Shown here piece by piece: positions 11,582-19,816 of a DNA stretch of 52,096 nucleotides; position 1 is the first letter of the stretch, and each line of letters opens with the position of its first letter. The notes beneath the pieces are model-generated. The model had not been told where the DNA came from. It made no database searches and saw nothing but the letters and a program-made list of their open reading frames with translations. Position numbers and translations under genes: made by a program. Source of the stretch: Aquitalea pelogenes (GTDB lineage Bacteria > Pseudomonadota > Gammaproteobacteria > Burkholderiales > Chromobacteriaceae); the NCBI RefSeq assembly GCF_001515305.1, contig NZ_LNQV01000031.1, positions 1 through 52,096 of the forward strand, read 5' to 3'.

Positions 11582-11824
11582 GTTACCTCCTGTTGGCATG
11601 TTTTAGTATGCAATTACATGTAAAACAGCGGATTTTTGCCCTGCTGAATACGTGAGGGTATACTCCGTCTTCATTTTTCTGATGCCTCTTGGTCCTGCAG
11701 CAAGGATAAGAATTATTCAATTTATCAAGAGCGCATTCCTGCGACCGGCGATGATACCGAAACACTGTGACATTGGCGATTGCGGGCAACTTGTTTATTA
11801 ATACCGATACGATTATTGCAAATC
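11582..11824. promoter_or_regulatory. Divergent promoter region of the aryl polyene operon
   Basis: About 240 bp of visibly AT-richer DNA between the leftward PAP2/chorismatase pair and the rightward polyene operon. TATACT at about 11659 and the AT-rich stretch near 11790-11815 are possible -10 regions. I could not fix a convincing -35/-10 pair or a repressor palindrome. Confidence 0.4.
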
Positions 11825-12115
11825 ATGGAACAACACTCTTCTGAATCGAATACACCAGACCTGGCGCTGGAAAGCGAAATTGCCGGTCTGATCGTTTCCG
11901 CGCTGAATCTTGACATTACCCCGGCGGAAATTGTTCCTGATGCGCCGCTGTATGGTGATGAACTGGGAATCGACTCCATTGATATCCTGGAAATCGCGCT
12001 GGTCATGTCCAAGCAGTATGGCGTGCAAATGAAAGCCGACAACGAAGACAACTCCACCATTTTTGCCTCCTTGCGCAAACTGGCGGCTTATATTCGCGAG
12101 CATCGCAGCAAATGA
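11825..12115 (+). CDS. Acyl carrier protein 1 of the aryl polyene locus
   Basis: A 96-aa acidic carrier protein with the phosphopantetheine site in GIDSIDILEIAL (Ser near residue 50). The ATG at 11825 gives a normal ACP length; a TTG-started frame from 11780 adds an unlikely 15-residue extension. No clear ribosome binding site is seen. It would carry the aryl starter or growing polyene chain as a thioester. It opens the main rightward polyene operon and its stop overlaps the next start (ATGA). A second ACP is encoded at 24764-25048. Confidence 0.9.
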   Translation: MEQHSSESNTPDLALESEIAGLIVSALNLDITPAEIVPDAPLYGDELGIDSIDILEIALVMSKQYGVQMKADNEDNSTIFASLRKLAAYIREHRSK

Positions 12116-12768
12116 CCCGGCTGTGGCGCAGCATGCGCCTCGCTGTACTGGCGCTGGCCGGCCTGTTTTATGTGGTGATGGATTATCTGGCGTCCTCCTC
12201 CCGTCATCCGCCGCTGTATGCGGTGGTGGTAGGGGCGGCACCGCTGACCCTGGGCCTGCTGACGGCGGGCTGGAATTCACGCTTCCGCTGGCCGGTCATG
12301 CTGCTGGCAGCTGCCGTGCTGCTGTCCATTGCCCTCAATATTGACCAGTTGCTGACCCATGCCGCCTGGTTCTACCTGTTGCAGCACGCCGGCATCATGT
12401 GCGGCCTTGGCTTCATGTTCGGCAGTACCCTGGGCAGTCACGAGAATGCCCTGTGTTCGCGTATCGCCCGCATCGCCGTTGCCGGATCGCTGGATGCAGC
12501 TTACTTCCACTACACCTGGAAAGTGACGCTGGCCTGGACGCTGTATTTTGCCTTGTCCGCCTTGCTGTCGCTGGGCCTGTTTGCACTGGCACCCCTGTCG
12601 TGGTGGGCGTTTTATGCCGCCGTGTGTACCCCGCTGTCGCTGGGCCTGATGTTTGGCGGCGAATACCTGGTGCGCCGGCTGGCCTTGCCGGACAGCCCCT
12701 CGTTCAGCATCGCCCACACCATACAGTCATACCGAAAGTACACGCAGGGCCGTGACACCAGCCAGTAG
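12112..12768 (+). CDS. Polytopic membrane protein of aryl polyene clusters (COG4648-like)
   Basis: A 218-aa protein with about six hydrophobic segments and no catalytic motif I recognise. It overlaps ACP1 by four bases and precedes the AMP-ligase by 32 bases. Membrane proteins of this size sit at this place in published aryl polyene gene sets (COG4648 family). Its exact role is unknown; a scaffold anchoring the synthase to the inner membrane is one possibility. Confidence 0.75.
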   Translation: MTRLWRSMRLAVLALAGLFYVVMDYLASSSRHPPLYAVVVGAAPLTLGLLTAGWNSRFRWPVMLLAAAVLLSIALNIDQLLTHAAWFYLLQHAGIMCGLGFMFGSTLGSHENALCSRIARIAVAGSLDAAYFHYTWKVTLAWTLYFALSALLSLGLFALAPLSWWAFYAAVCTPLSLGLMFGGEYLVRRLALPDSPSFSIAHTIQSYRKYTQGRDTSQ

Positions 12769-12800
12769 GCTGCCGCAGCGGCTCCCTTGCCATCGAATCC

Positions 12801-14147
12801 ATGAATCTGATACCGCTTCTTCCTGCTGCTGACCCCGCTGCCGATTTTGCCCATGTGCACGGCCAGGTGATCAACCGTGGCACCTTCCAAGCCCAGGTGC
12901 TCACCCTTGCTGCCGCCTTGCCCGCTCACCCGCGGGTGCTGAACATGTGTAACGACCGTTACTGGTTTGCCGTGGCACTGTTTGCGGCGATTGCCCGCAA
13001 TATGCTGACCATCCTGCCCAATTCGGCGGCACCCGAGCATCTGGCTGCGGTAGCCAGCGAACAGGCCGAGCTGCTGGTGCTGGGCGATCAGCCAGACAAC
13101 CCGGTGCCCGGCCTGCCTTACATGCAAATCGACACGCTGGCGGTGCGCAAGGAACTGGCGGCGGCCCCCATGCCGCAGATTCCGTACGACCAGCAGGTTG
13201 CCTGCCTGTATACCTCGGGCTCCACCGGCACGCCCATGCTGCATTTCAAGACATTTGGCCGTCTGCGGCTGGCCATTCTGGCCGGTGCCGAACGGGTGTG
13301 GGGTGTGGCCGGCCAGCCTTGTTCGGTGGTGGGCACGGTGCCCATCCGTCACATGTACGGGCTGGAATCCAGCGTGCTGCTGCCCATTCTGGCCGGTGGC
13401 CGCCTGTCCGGGCGCATTCCGTTTTTCCCCGCCGACATTGCTGATGCGCTGGCCGGGATGCCCGCGCCGCGTCTGCTGGTGATCACGCCATTTCATCTGC
13501 GCAAATTGCTGGATGCCAATATCGCGCTGCCGCCGATTGCCGCCATCCTGTCGGCCACCGCGCCCTTGTCTGTCGAGCTGGCAGCCCAAACCCGGCAGCA
13601 GCTTGACTGCCCAGTGCTGGAAATCTACGGCTCCACCGAAACCGGTCAGGTGGCCACGCGGGAAACCGATATCGACAGCACCTGGCATACCTTGCAGGGG
13701 ATTGCACTGGAGCAGCGTGACGGTGAGCTGTGGGCAGTGGGCGAGGTGTACCAGACCCCGCAAATGCTCAATGACACGGTAGAACTGTTCAGCCCGCAGC
13801 ATTTCCGGCTGGTGGACCGCAAGGCCAACATGATCAATGTGGCGGGCAAGCGCAGTTCCTTGTCCTTCCTCAATGCCGTGCTTACCGGCCTGCCGGGAGT
13901 GGTGGATGGGGTGTACTGTGTGCCGGAACGCGGCAGTGACGAGCTAGTCGAACGTCTGGCCGTGTTCGTGGTGGCACCTGCGCTGGATAAGGCCGCCATT
14001 CTGGCCGGTCTGCGCCAGCATCTGGATTCGGTGTTCCTGCCGCGCCAGATCGTGTTTGTCGATGCCCTGCCGCGTGACGGCAATGGCAAGATCCTGGCCC
14101 GTACCCTGCAGGAATTGATTGCCCGTCATCTTTCCGGAAAGCACTGA
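12801..14147 (+). CDS. Aryl/acyl adenylating ligase (AMP-dependent synthetase family) of the aryl polyene locus
   Basis: A 448-aa member of the adenylate-forming superfamily. Motifs: P-loop YTSGSTGTPM near residue 138, YGSTETGQ near 276, DRKANMINVAGKR near 337, and a C-terminal RDGNGK carrying the catalytic lysine. It is shorter than usual acyl-CoA synthetases (about 500-550 aa), as are the ligases of aryl polyene clusters. It probably activates the aromatic starter acid with ATP and loads it on an ACP, as XanA2 does with 3-hydroxybenzoate in Xanthomonas. The chorismatase at 9851-10852 would supply that acid. Confidence 0.88.
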   Translation: MNLIPLLPAADPAADFAHVHGQVINRGTFQAQVLTLAAALPAHPRVLNMCNDRYWFAVALFAAIARNMLTILPNSAAPEHLAAVASEQAELLVLGDQPDNPVPGLPYMQIDTLAVRKELAAAPMPQIPYDQQVACLYTSGSTGTPMLHFKTFGRLRLAILAGAERVWGVAGQPCSVVGTVPIRHMYGLESSVLLPILAGGRLSGRIPFFPADIADALAGMPAPRLLVITPFHLRKLLDANIALPPIAAILSATAPLSVELAAQTRQQLDCPVLEIYGSTETGQVATRETDIDSTWHTLQGIALEQRDGELWAVGEVYQTPQMLNDTVELFSPQHFRLVDRKANMINVAGKRSSLSFLNAVLTGLPGVVDGVYCVPERGSDELVERLAVFVVAPALDKAAILAGLRQHLDSVFLPRQIVFVDALPRDGNGKILARTLQELIARHLSGKH

Positions 14148-14149
14148 GC

Positions 14150-14449
14150 ATGCAGACCCTTCCCCTGGTGATAGCCGCCGATCATCCGGCCTATGCCGGT
14201 CACTTTCCCGGCCAGCCGGTCTTGCCCGGCGTGGTGTTGCTGGACCATGCGCAACTGGCCATCGAACAAGCTGCCGGAGTGCAACTGGCCGGGCTGGCCC
14301 AGGCCAAGTTCCATCGTCCGGTAGCGCCGGGCGACAGCTTGCAGCTGGCCTGGCGACAGGATGCAGCCAGCGTGGCCTTTGTCATCTCGCGCGGTGATGA
14401 AAAAGTGGCGGACGGCAAATTCGTGCTGGCAGCGGAGCCTGCCGCGTGA
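14150..14449 (+). CDS. Short hotdog-fold dehydratase-like protein (FabA/FabZ-like)
   Basis: A 99-aa hotdog protein starting two bases after the ligase stop. It keeps the catalytic-His segment HFPGQPVLPGVVLLD, with an aspartate in LLDHAQ where FabA has its Asp and FabZ a Glu. In characterised aryl polyene systems two hotdog subunits form one dehydratase heterodimer. The second hotdog here (21798-22265) lacks the His motif, so the two may complement each other. Confidence 0.8.
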   Translation: MQTLPLVIAADHPAYAGHFPGQPVLPGVVLLDHAQLAIEQAAGVQLAGLAQAKFHRPVAPGDSLQLAWRQDAASVAFVISRGDEKVADGKFVLAAEPAA

Positions 14450-15363
14450 GCCAGCAGACCGATGCACCGGCCAGCCCGCAGTGGATGCGGCAGCAGGAGC
14501 GCGGCAGCCGCTTCTGGTTGCGCATCATGTCGGCGCTGTCCTGCTGGCTGGGCAGGCCTTGCTCCCGGCTGGTGCTGTACGGTATTGCGATGTATTTCGT
14601 ATTGTTCGGCGGCAAGGCGGTACAGGCCTCGCGGCGCTATCTGGCCCGCAGCCTGGGCCGTCCGGCGCGCTGGCGCGATGTGTATCGCCATGTGCTGAGT
14701 TTTGCCAGCACCATCCACGACCGGGTTTATCTGCTGCGCGACCGGTTTGATGTGTTCGAGATCGACCTGTCCGGTGCCGAAGCCCTGCACCGGCATCAGG
14801 AAGGCGGACAGGGCCTGTTGCTGTTTGGCGCGCATCTGGGCAGCTTTGAAGTGCTGCGCGCCATGGCGCGTTTTCGTCCCGACATGCAGGTGAGCATGGC
14901 GATGTATCCGGAAAACGCCCGCCAGATCAACCAGGCCTTGCATGCCATCAACCCGGCGCTGGCCCCGGACATCATTCCGCTGGGCACCATGGATGCCATG
15001 CTCAAGGTGCATGCCCGGCTGGAAGAGGGCGCACTGGTGGGCATTCTGGCCGACCGTGCCGCCGGGCCGGACGAATACCTCAGCCGCATGCTGCTGGGCG
15101 CACCCGCCCGTTTTCCCAGTGGCCCGCTGCGCATGGCTGCCATGCTCAAGCAGCCGGTGTATTTCATGGCGGGCATTTACCTGGGTGGCAACCGCTACCG
15201 GGTGCATTTTGAATTGCTGGAAGACTTTTCTACCGTGGGTCGGGCCCGGCGTGAGGCGGCCATGCAGTCGCTGCTGGACAAATACGTTGCGGCACTGGAA
15301 CGCCATTGCCGGGCCTATCCGTACAACTGGTTCAATTTTTACGATTTCTGGGATGAAAGCTAG
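14446..15363 (+). CDS. LpxL/HtrB-like lysophospholipid acyltransferase
   Basis: A 305-aa protein starting at a GTG that overlaps the previous stop (GTGA). It has an N-terminal hydrophobic region and the HX4E acyltransferase motif in GAHLGSFE (His near residue 128). The AMYPENARQINQAL and GILADRAAGPDEYLSRMLLGAPARFPSG phrases match the COG4261 predicted acyltransferases found in aryl polyene clusters. It probably attaches an acyl or polyene chain to a lipid or sugar acceptor at the inner membrane. Confidence 0.85.
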   Translation: MSQQTDAPASPQWMRQQERGSRFWLRIMSALSCWLGRPCSRLVLYGIAMYFVLFGGKAVQASRRYLARSLGRPARWRDVYRHVLSFASTIHDRVYLLRDRFDVFEIDLSGAEALHRHQEGGQGLLLFGAHLGSFEVLRAMARFRPDMQVSMAMYPENARQINQALHAINPALAPDIIPLGTMDAMLKVHARLEEGALVGILADRAAGPDEYLSRMLLGAPARFPSGPLRMAAMLKQPVYFMAGIYLGGNRYRVHFELLEDFSTVGRARREAAMQSLLDKYVAALERHCRAYPYNWFNFYDFWDES

Positions 15364-15370
15364 ACCGATC

Positions 15371-15958
15371 ATGCGTGTATCCATCATCAGCAAGACCCTG
15401 GCCGGATTGTTTGTGGTCCTCTCTGCAGGCAGCCTGCAGGCCGCCGATTTCTCCCTGGCCGACCTGATGCAGCAACTGGGGCAAAAGAAGTCCGGCACCG
15501 CCACCTTTGTCGAGAAAAAATACATCGCCATGCTCAAGCAGCCGCTGGAGTCCTCTGGCGAACTGGCTTTCACCGCACCGGACCGGCTGGAAAAGCGCAC
15601 GCTCAAGCCCAAGGCGGAAGCCGTGCTGCTGGAAGGCAACAAGCTGACGCTGGAGCGCAGCGATGGCCGCAAGATGAGCGTGAATCTGTCCGACCGACCG
15701 GAAGTATCGGCCTTTGTCGAAAGCATCCGCGCCACCCTGTCGGGCGACCGCAGCGCGCTGGAACGCTATTACACCCCGTCGCTATCCGGTGGCAGCGACG
15801 AATGGCAGCTCAAGCTGACACCGTTGCAAGCACGCATGCAAAAGGTGATCAGCCAGATCCGCATAGCCGGTAGCCGCGCCCAGGTGAAGACCATCGAATT
15901 TCTGCAGGCGGATGGCGACCGTTCGGAAATGACCATTACCGGCACCAGCGCCAAATGA
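15371..15958 (+). CDS. LolA-like outer-membrane lipoprotein carrier family protein
   Basis: A 195-aa protein with a signal peptide (basic start, hydrophobic core, cleavage after SLQA near residue 22). The mature part has the LolA-like pattern (TATFVEKKYIAMLKQPLESS, GELAFTAPDRLEKRTL). The ATG at 15371 is used because the upstream in-frame extension overlaps the acyltransferase gene and would bury the signal peptide. LolA-like proteins paired with MMPL exporters are standard in aryl polyene clusters and probably ferry the lipid-linked polyene across the periplasm. Confidence 0.88.
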   Translation: MRVSIISKTLAGLFVVLSAGSLQAADFSLADLMQQLGQKKSGTATFVEKKYIAMLKQPLESSGELAFTAPDRLEKRTLKPKAEAVLLEGNKLTLERSDGRKMSVNLSDRPEVSAFVESIRATLSGDRSALERYYTPSLSGGSDEWQLKLTPLQARMQKVISQIRIAGSRAQVKTIEFLQADGDRSEMTITGTSAK

Positions 15959-18294
15959 AAACCAGATTGTTCAAGCCGGTCATCCTGATCTGGCTGGCGG
16001 CCATGCTGGCCTCGGTGCTGGTGATCAGCCAGACCCGTTTTGTCGCTGACCTGTCCGCCTTCATGCCCAAACTGCCCAGTGCGCGCCAGCAGATGCTGAT
16101 CGACCAGCTGCGCGACGGTGCCATTGCCCGGCTGGTGCTGGTGGGGATTGAAGGTGCGGACGAGGCCGAACGCGGCCGCCTGTCGCGCCTGCTGGTGGGC
16201 AAGCTGTCCGGCAATCCGCGCTTTACCGCGGTGCAGAACGGCGACCGCCAGACCCAGCAGCGCGACCAGCAGTATTTCTTCGACAACCGCTACCTGCTGA
16301 GCCCGGCTGTCACGCCGCAGCGCTTTACCGCGGCCGGAATGCACGACGCCATCCAGGACACCCTGCTGGCGATGTCCGGCGATGCCGGGCTGATCGTCAA
16401 GAAAATCCTGCCGCGTGACCCGACCGGCGAAACCCTTCAAATCCTCGAGCAGTTCATGGGCGAAAGCCAGCCCAGCACCAGTAACGACATCTGGGTGTCG
16501 CGCGACGGCAAACGCGCGGTATTGCTGCTGCAACTGGCCGAGTCCGGCCTGAATACCGACGCGCAGGCGGCAGCGCTGGAAGATGTGAAACAGGCCTTTG
16601 CCAGCCTGCCCGCCCGCCATGTCGACACCCGCCTGGTGATGAGTGGCACCAGCGTCATTTCGGTGGCCTCGCGCAACATCATCCAGGGCGAAGTGGAACG
16701 GCTGGCCACCCTGGGCACCTTGCTGGTGGTGGCCTTGCTGCTGCTGGTCTACCGCTCGCTGCCGCTATTGCTGCTGGGGTTGATTCCGGTGGTGTCCGGC
16801 GCGCTGGTGGGCATTGCCAGCGTCAGTCTGGGCTTTGGCCATGTGCATGGCCTGACGCTGGGCTTTGGCACCACGCTGATCGGCGAGGCGGTGGATTACT
16901 CCATCTATTTGTTTATCCAGCGTGCCGGGGGCGGTAACCCCTCGCACTTCTGGCGCACCATCCGCCTGGGGGTGCTGACCTCCATCACCGGCTTTGCCGC
17001 GCTGATGTGTTCCAGCTTCCCCGGCCTGTCGCAACTGGGCCTGTATTCCATCAGCGGGCTGGTGACGGCCGCACTGGTGACGCGCTATGTGCTGCCGCTG
17101 CTGATGCCGGCACGGCTGAACCTGCGCGACCTGAGCAAGCCCGGCCTGCTGCTGCAAAAAGTACTGGACGGCCTGACCCGCCTGCGCTGGCTGCTGGCGG
17201 TAGCCATGCTGGCGGCGGTGGCGGTGCTGGCTTTGCATCATCAGGACATCTGGAACCGCCAGCTCAATGCACTGAGTTCCACCTCACCTGCGCAGAACAA
17301 GCTGGATGCCGAACTGCGGGCTGATCTGGGCGGCAATGACATGCGCTATGTGGCCAGCTTCAGCGCGCCGGATCAGGAAAGCGCCCTGCAACTGGCCGAG
17401 CGCACGCGCCGGGTATTGCAGCAATTGAACCGGCAGAACGTGATTGGCGGCTTCCACACCCCGGACGAACTGCTGCCTAGCATCGCCACCCAGCGTGCGC
17501 GGCAGGCTGCCTTGCCGCCAGCGGGTACGGCCGCACCACGACTGGCCGAAGCGCTGCAAGGCCTGCCGGTGGATGCCGCACAGCTGCAAGGGTTTGTCAG
17601 CGACGTGACCCGTGCGCAGCAGCAAGCGCTGCTCAGCCGTGCCAGCCTGCATGGCAGCGCGGCCAGCGTGCTGCTGGATTCCATGCTGATCAAGCGGCCT
17701 GGCAGTTATCTGGTGCTGATGCCGCTGCGCCCGGCCAGTGGTGAAAACATCGCGCTGGACAAGGTGCGTGCGGCACTGGCCGCCCAGCAGCTGGGGCAGG
17801 TGACGGTGATCGACCTGCTGGAAGAAACCACCGCCATTTTCGATAGCTACACCCACGAAGCCTTGTTGTTCTCCTCGCTGGGCAGTCTGGCCATCCTGCT
17901 GCTCTTGGGTGTGACCTGCGGCTGGCTGCAAGCGGCGCGCGTCACCATTCCGCTGGGCTGCGCGGTGCTGTGTACCGTGGCCATCCTTGATGCCTGCGGC
18001 ATTCAGCTGACCATTCTGCATCTGGTGGGCCTGCTGCTGGTGGTGGCCATCGGCTCCAATTACGCACTGTTTTTTGCCAACAAGCAGCAACTGGGCAGTG
18101 CGGCCGAGCAGCGCCAGGTGGAAGTGTCGCTGGTGGTGGCCAATCTGGCCACCGTCACCAGCTTTGGTTTGCTGGGCAGCTCCAGCGTGCCGGTGCTGTC
18201 CTATATCGGCAGCACGGTGGCCATTGGCGCGCTGCTGGCGCTGGTGTTTGCCGCCATGATGGCAAGGATGACCCCGCGTGCGTTGTCTGACTGA
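15955..18294 (+). CDS. MMPL/RND-family exporter of the aryl polyene locus
   Basis: A 779-aa inner-membrane protein built as two repeats, each one helix, a large periplasmic domain and about five helices. The first block spans about residues 10-400 and the second about 405-775. Typical MMPL phrases are GFGTTLIGEAVDYSIYLF and its degenerate counterpart VVAIGSNYALFFANK in the second half. It overlaps the LolA-like gene by four bases. It likely extracts or flips the aryl polyene lipid from the inner membrane using the proton gradient. Confidence 0.9.
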   Translation: MKTRLFKPVILIWLAAMLASVLVISQTRFVADLSAFMPKLPSARQQMLIDQLRDGAIARLVLVGIEGADEAERGRLSRLLVGKLSGNPRFTAVQNGDRQTQQRDQQYFFDNRYLLSPAVTPQRFTAAGMHDAIQDTLLAMSGDAGLIVKKILPRDPTGETLQILEQFMGESQPSTSNDIWVSRDGKRAVLLLQLAESGLNTDAQAAALEDVKQAFASLPARHVDTRLVMSGTSVISVASRNIIQGEVERLATLGTLLVVALLLLVYRSLPLLLLGLIPVVSGALVGIASVSLGFGHVHGLTLGFGTTLIGEAVDYSIYLFIQRAGGGNPSHFWRTIRLGVLTSITGFAALMCSSFPGLSQLGLYSISGLVTAALVTRYVLPLLMPARLNLRDLSKPGLLLQKVLDGLTRLRWLLAVAMLAAVAVLALHHQDIWNRQLNALSSTSPAQNKLDAELRADLGGNDMRYVASFSAPDQESALQLAERTRRVLQQLNRQNVIGGFHTPDELLPSIATQRARQAALPPAGTAAPRLAEALQGLPVDAAQLQGFVSDVTRAQQQALLSRASLHGSAASVLLDSMLIKRPGSYLVLMPLRPASGENIALDKVRAALAAQQLGQVTVIDLLEETTAIFDSYTHEALLFSSLGSLAILLLLGVTCGWLQAARVTIPLGCAVLCTVAILDACGIQLTILHLVGLLLVVAIGSNYALFFANKQQLGSAAEQRQVEVSLVVANLATVTSFGLLGSSSVPVLSYIGSTVAIGALLALVFAAMMARMTPRALSD

Positions 18295-18955
18295 TAGCTG
18301 GCGCGCCGGACAGCGCGCCGAGAACTTGCTGGTGCTGTTGCCGCCGGCCAAGGCCAGCCTGGAAGACATGCTGGCGCAGGGCATGGTGGCGGCAGTGCGC
18401 GCGCGCGGCCTGCCGCTGGACATTGTGCTGGCCGATGTGGGCTACCAGCAGGTGCTGGCCGGTACCGTGGCCGACAGCCTGCATCAGGCGGTGCTGCAGC
18501 CGGCACTGGAGCAAGGCTACCGCAACATCTGGCTGGCCGGGATTTCTCTGGGTGCCTTCAATGCCCTGCACTATGCCGCGGTGTATGCTGAACACCTGAG
18601 TGGCATCTTCTTGCTGGCGCCCTATCCCGGTACTGCCGACATCCTGCAGGAAATCCGCCAAGCTGGCGGGCCGCAGGCCTGGGCGGATGCTGCGCCCGGT
18701 TTGCAGGACGAACGGCGCTGGTGGTACTGGCTGGCTGCTCGGGAGCAAAACACGCGCTGCCCGGTGTGGCTGAGCCTGGCTGACGACGACCGTTTTGCTG
18801 CCGGACAGCAATTGCTGGCCAGCCTGTTGCCCGCCACACGGGTACACCGCATGGCGGGCGATCACAGCTGGCCGGTGTGGCAGCAGCAATGGCGGTACTG
18901 GCTGGAACATGGCCCGCTGGCGCAATACGTGCCGGGGCAGAAGGACGAGACATGA
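18278..18955 (+). CDS. Alpha/beta hydrolase
   Basis: A 225-aa protein, GTG start at 18278 overlapping the exporter by 17 bases. The nucleophile elbow is GISLGA (Ser near 90). The acid is probably in SLADDDRF and the His in MAGDHSWPVW, giving a complete triad. There is no signal peptide. It could be a thioesterase or esterase releasing or trimming the polyene, but the substrate is not evident. Confidence 0.75.
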   Translation: MRCLTDSWRAGQRAENLLVLLPPAKASLEDMLAQGMVAAVRARGLPLDIVLADVGYQQVLAGTVADSLHQAVLQPALEQGYRNIWLAGISLGAFNALHYAAVYAEHLSGIFLLAPYPGTADILQEIRQAGGPQAWADAAPGLQDERRWWYWLAAREQNTRCPVWLSLADDDRFAAGQQLLASLLPATRVHRMAGDHSWPVWQQQWRYWLEHGPLAQYVPGQKDET

Positions 18956-19779
18956 ACACGCTGGTGTTTTCTCCATTCATCAAACTGTGCCTGGCGCTGC
19001 ATCTGCTGGCTGTGCTCTTGCTGTGCTGGCAGCCGGCGTGGTGGCCCGGCCTGCTGGGCTTGCTGGTGCTGTTGCACGGGCTGATTGCGCTGCTGGGCCT
19101 GCTGCCGCGCAGCACGCTGCTGGGGCCGAATCTGACCCGCTTGCCGCAAGCCGCCATCCGCCGTGGCGAAGTGGCCATCACCATTGATGACGGGCCGGAC
19201 CCGGCCGTCACCCCGGCGGTGCTGGACATCCTGCGGCAGTATCAGGTGAAAGCCACTTTCTTCTGTATCGGCGAGCGGGCAGCGCATTATCCGGAGCTGG
19301 TGCGTCAGGCAGCGCAAGAAGGCCATGCGGTGGAAAACCATGGCCAGCGGCATCGCAAGCACACATCGTTATTCGGGCTGTCGGGCTGGCGGCGCGAAGT
19401 GGGGGAGGGGCAGGCCACCCTGCAGGCCATCACCGGCCATGCGCCGCAGTTTTTCCGCCCGATTGCCGGTTTGCGCAATCCGCTGCTGGAGCCGGTATTG
19501 CAGCGCCTGGGGGTGTTTCTTGCGAGCTGGACGCGCCGTGGCTATGATACGCGCGTCCGGGACCCGGCGCTGGTATACGCCAGACTGACCCGCCAACTGG
19601 CCGCAGGCGATATACTGCTGCTGCACGATGGCAATGCCGCCCGCATGGCAGACGGTACACCGGTCATCTTGCAGGTGCTGCCGCGCCTGCTGGAGGAACT
19701 GTCCCGTCGCCAGCTACAGGCCGTGACGCTGCCACAAGCCTGTTCACCCGCACCGGCTGCGGCCAAGCGCGCAAGCTGA
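18952..19779 (+). CDS. Polysaccharide deacetylase family protein (NodB homology), membrane-anchored
   Basis: A 275-aa protein starting at the ATG overlapping the hydrolase stop (ATGA). Two hydrophobic segments (about residues 8-45) precede a NodB domain. The metal/catalytic motif ITIDDGPDP and the HxxxH-type motif in VENHGQRHRKH are present, and LLHDGN matches the last NodB motif. Such enzymes remove N-acetyl groups from sugars. Inside a polyene operon with a glycosyltransferase, it may deacetylate an amino-sugar headgroup. Confidence 0.85.
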   Translation: MNTLVFSPFIKLCLALHLLAVLLLCWQPAWWPGLLGLLVLLHGLIALLGLLPRSTLLGPNLTRLPQAAIRRGEVAITIDDGPDPAVTPAVLDILRQYQVKATFFCIGERAAHYPELVRQAAQEGHAVENHGQRHRKHTSLFGLSGWRREVGEGQATLQAITGHAPQFFRPIAGLRNPLLEPVLQRLGVFLASWTRRGYDTRVRDPALVYARLTRQLAAGDILLLHDGNAARMADGTPVILQVLPRLLEELSRRQLQAVTLPQACSPAPAAAKRAS

Positions 19780-19816
19780 GCCCGTTTTCCAATCCAAGCT
19801 GATTCATCGGTTGTCT

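Noticed and set aside
16765-18423. Long antisense frames within the exporter gene
   Set aside because: The exporter frame is continuous and shows the duplicated MMPL architecture; the antisense frames show nothing recognisable.
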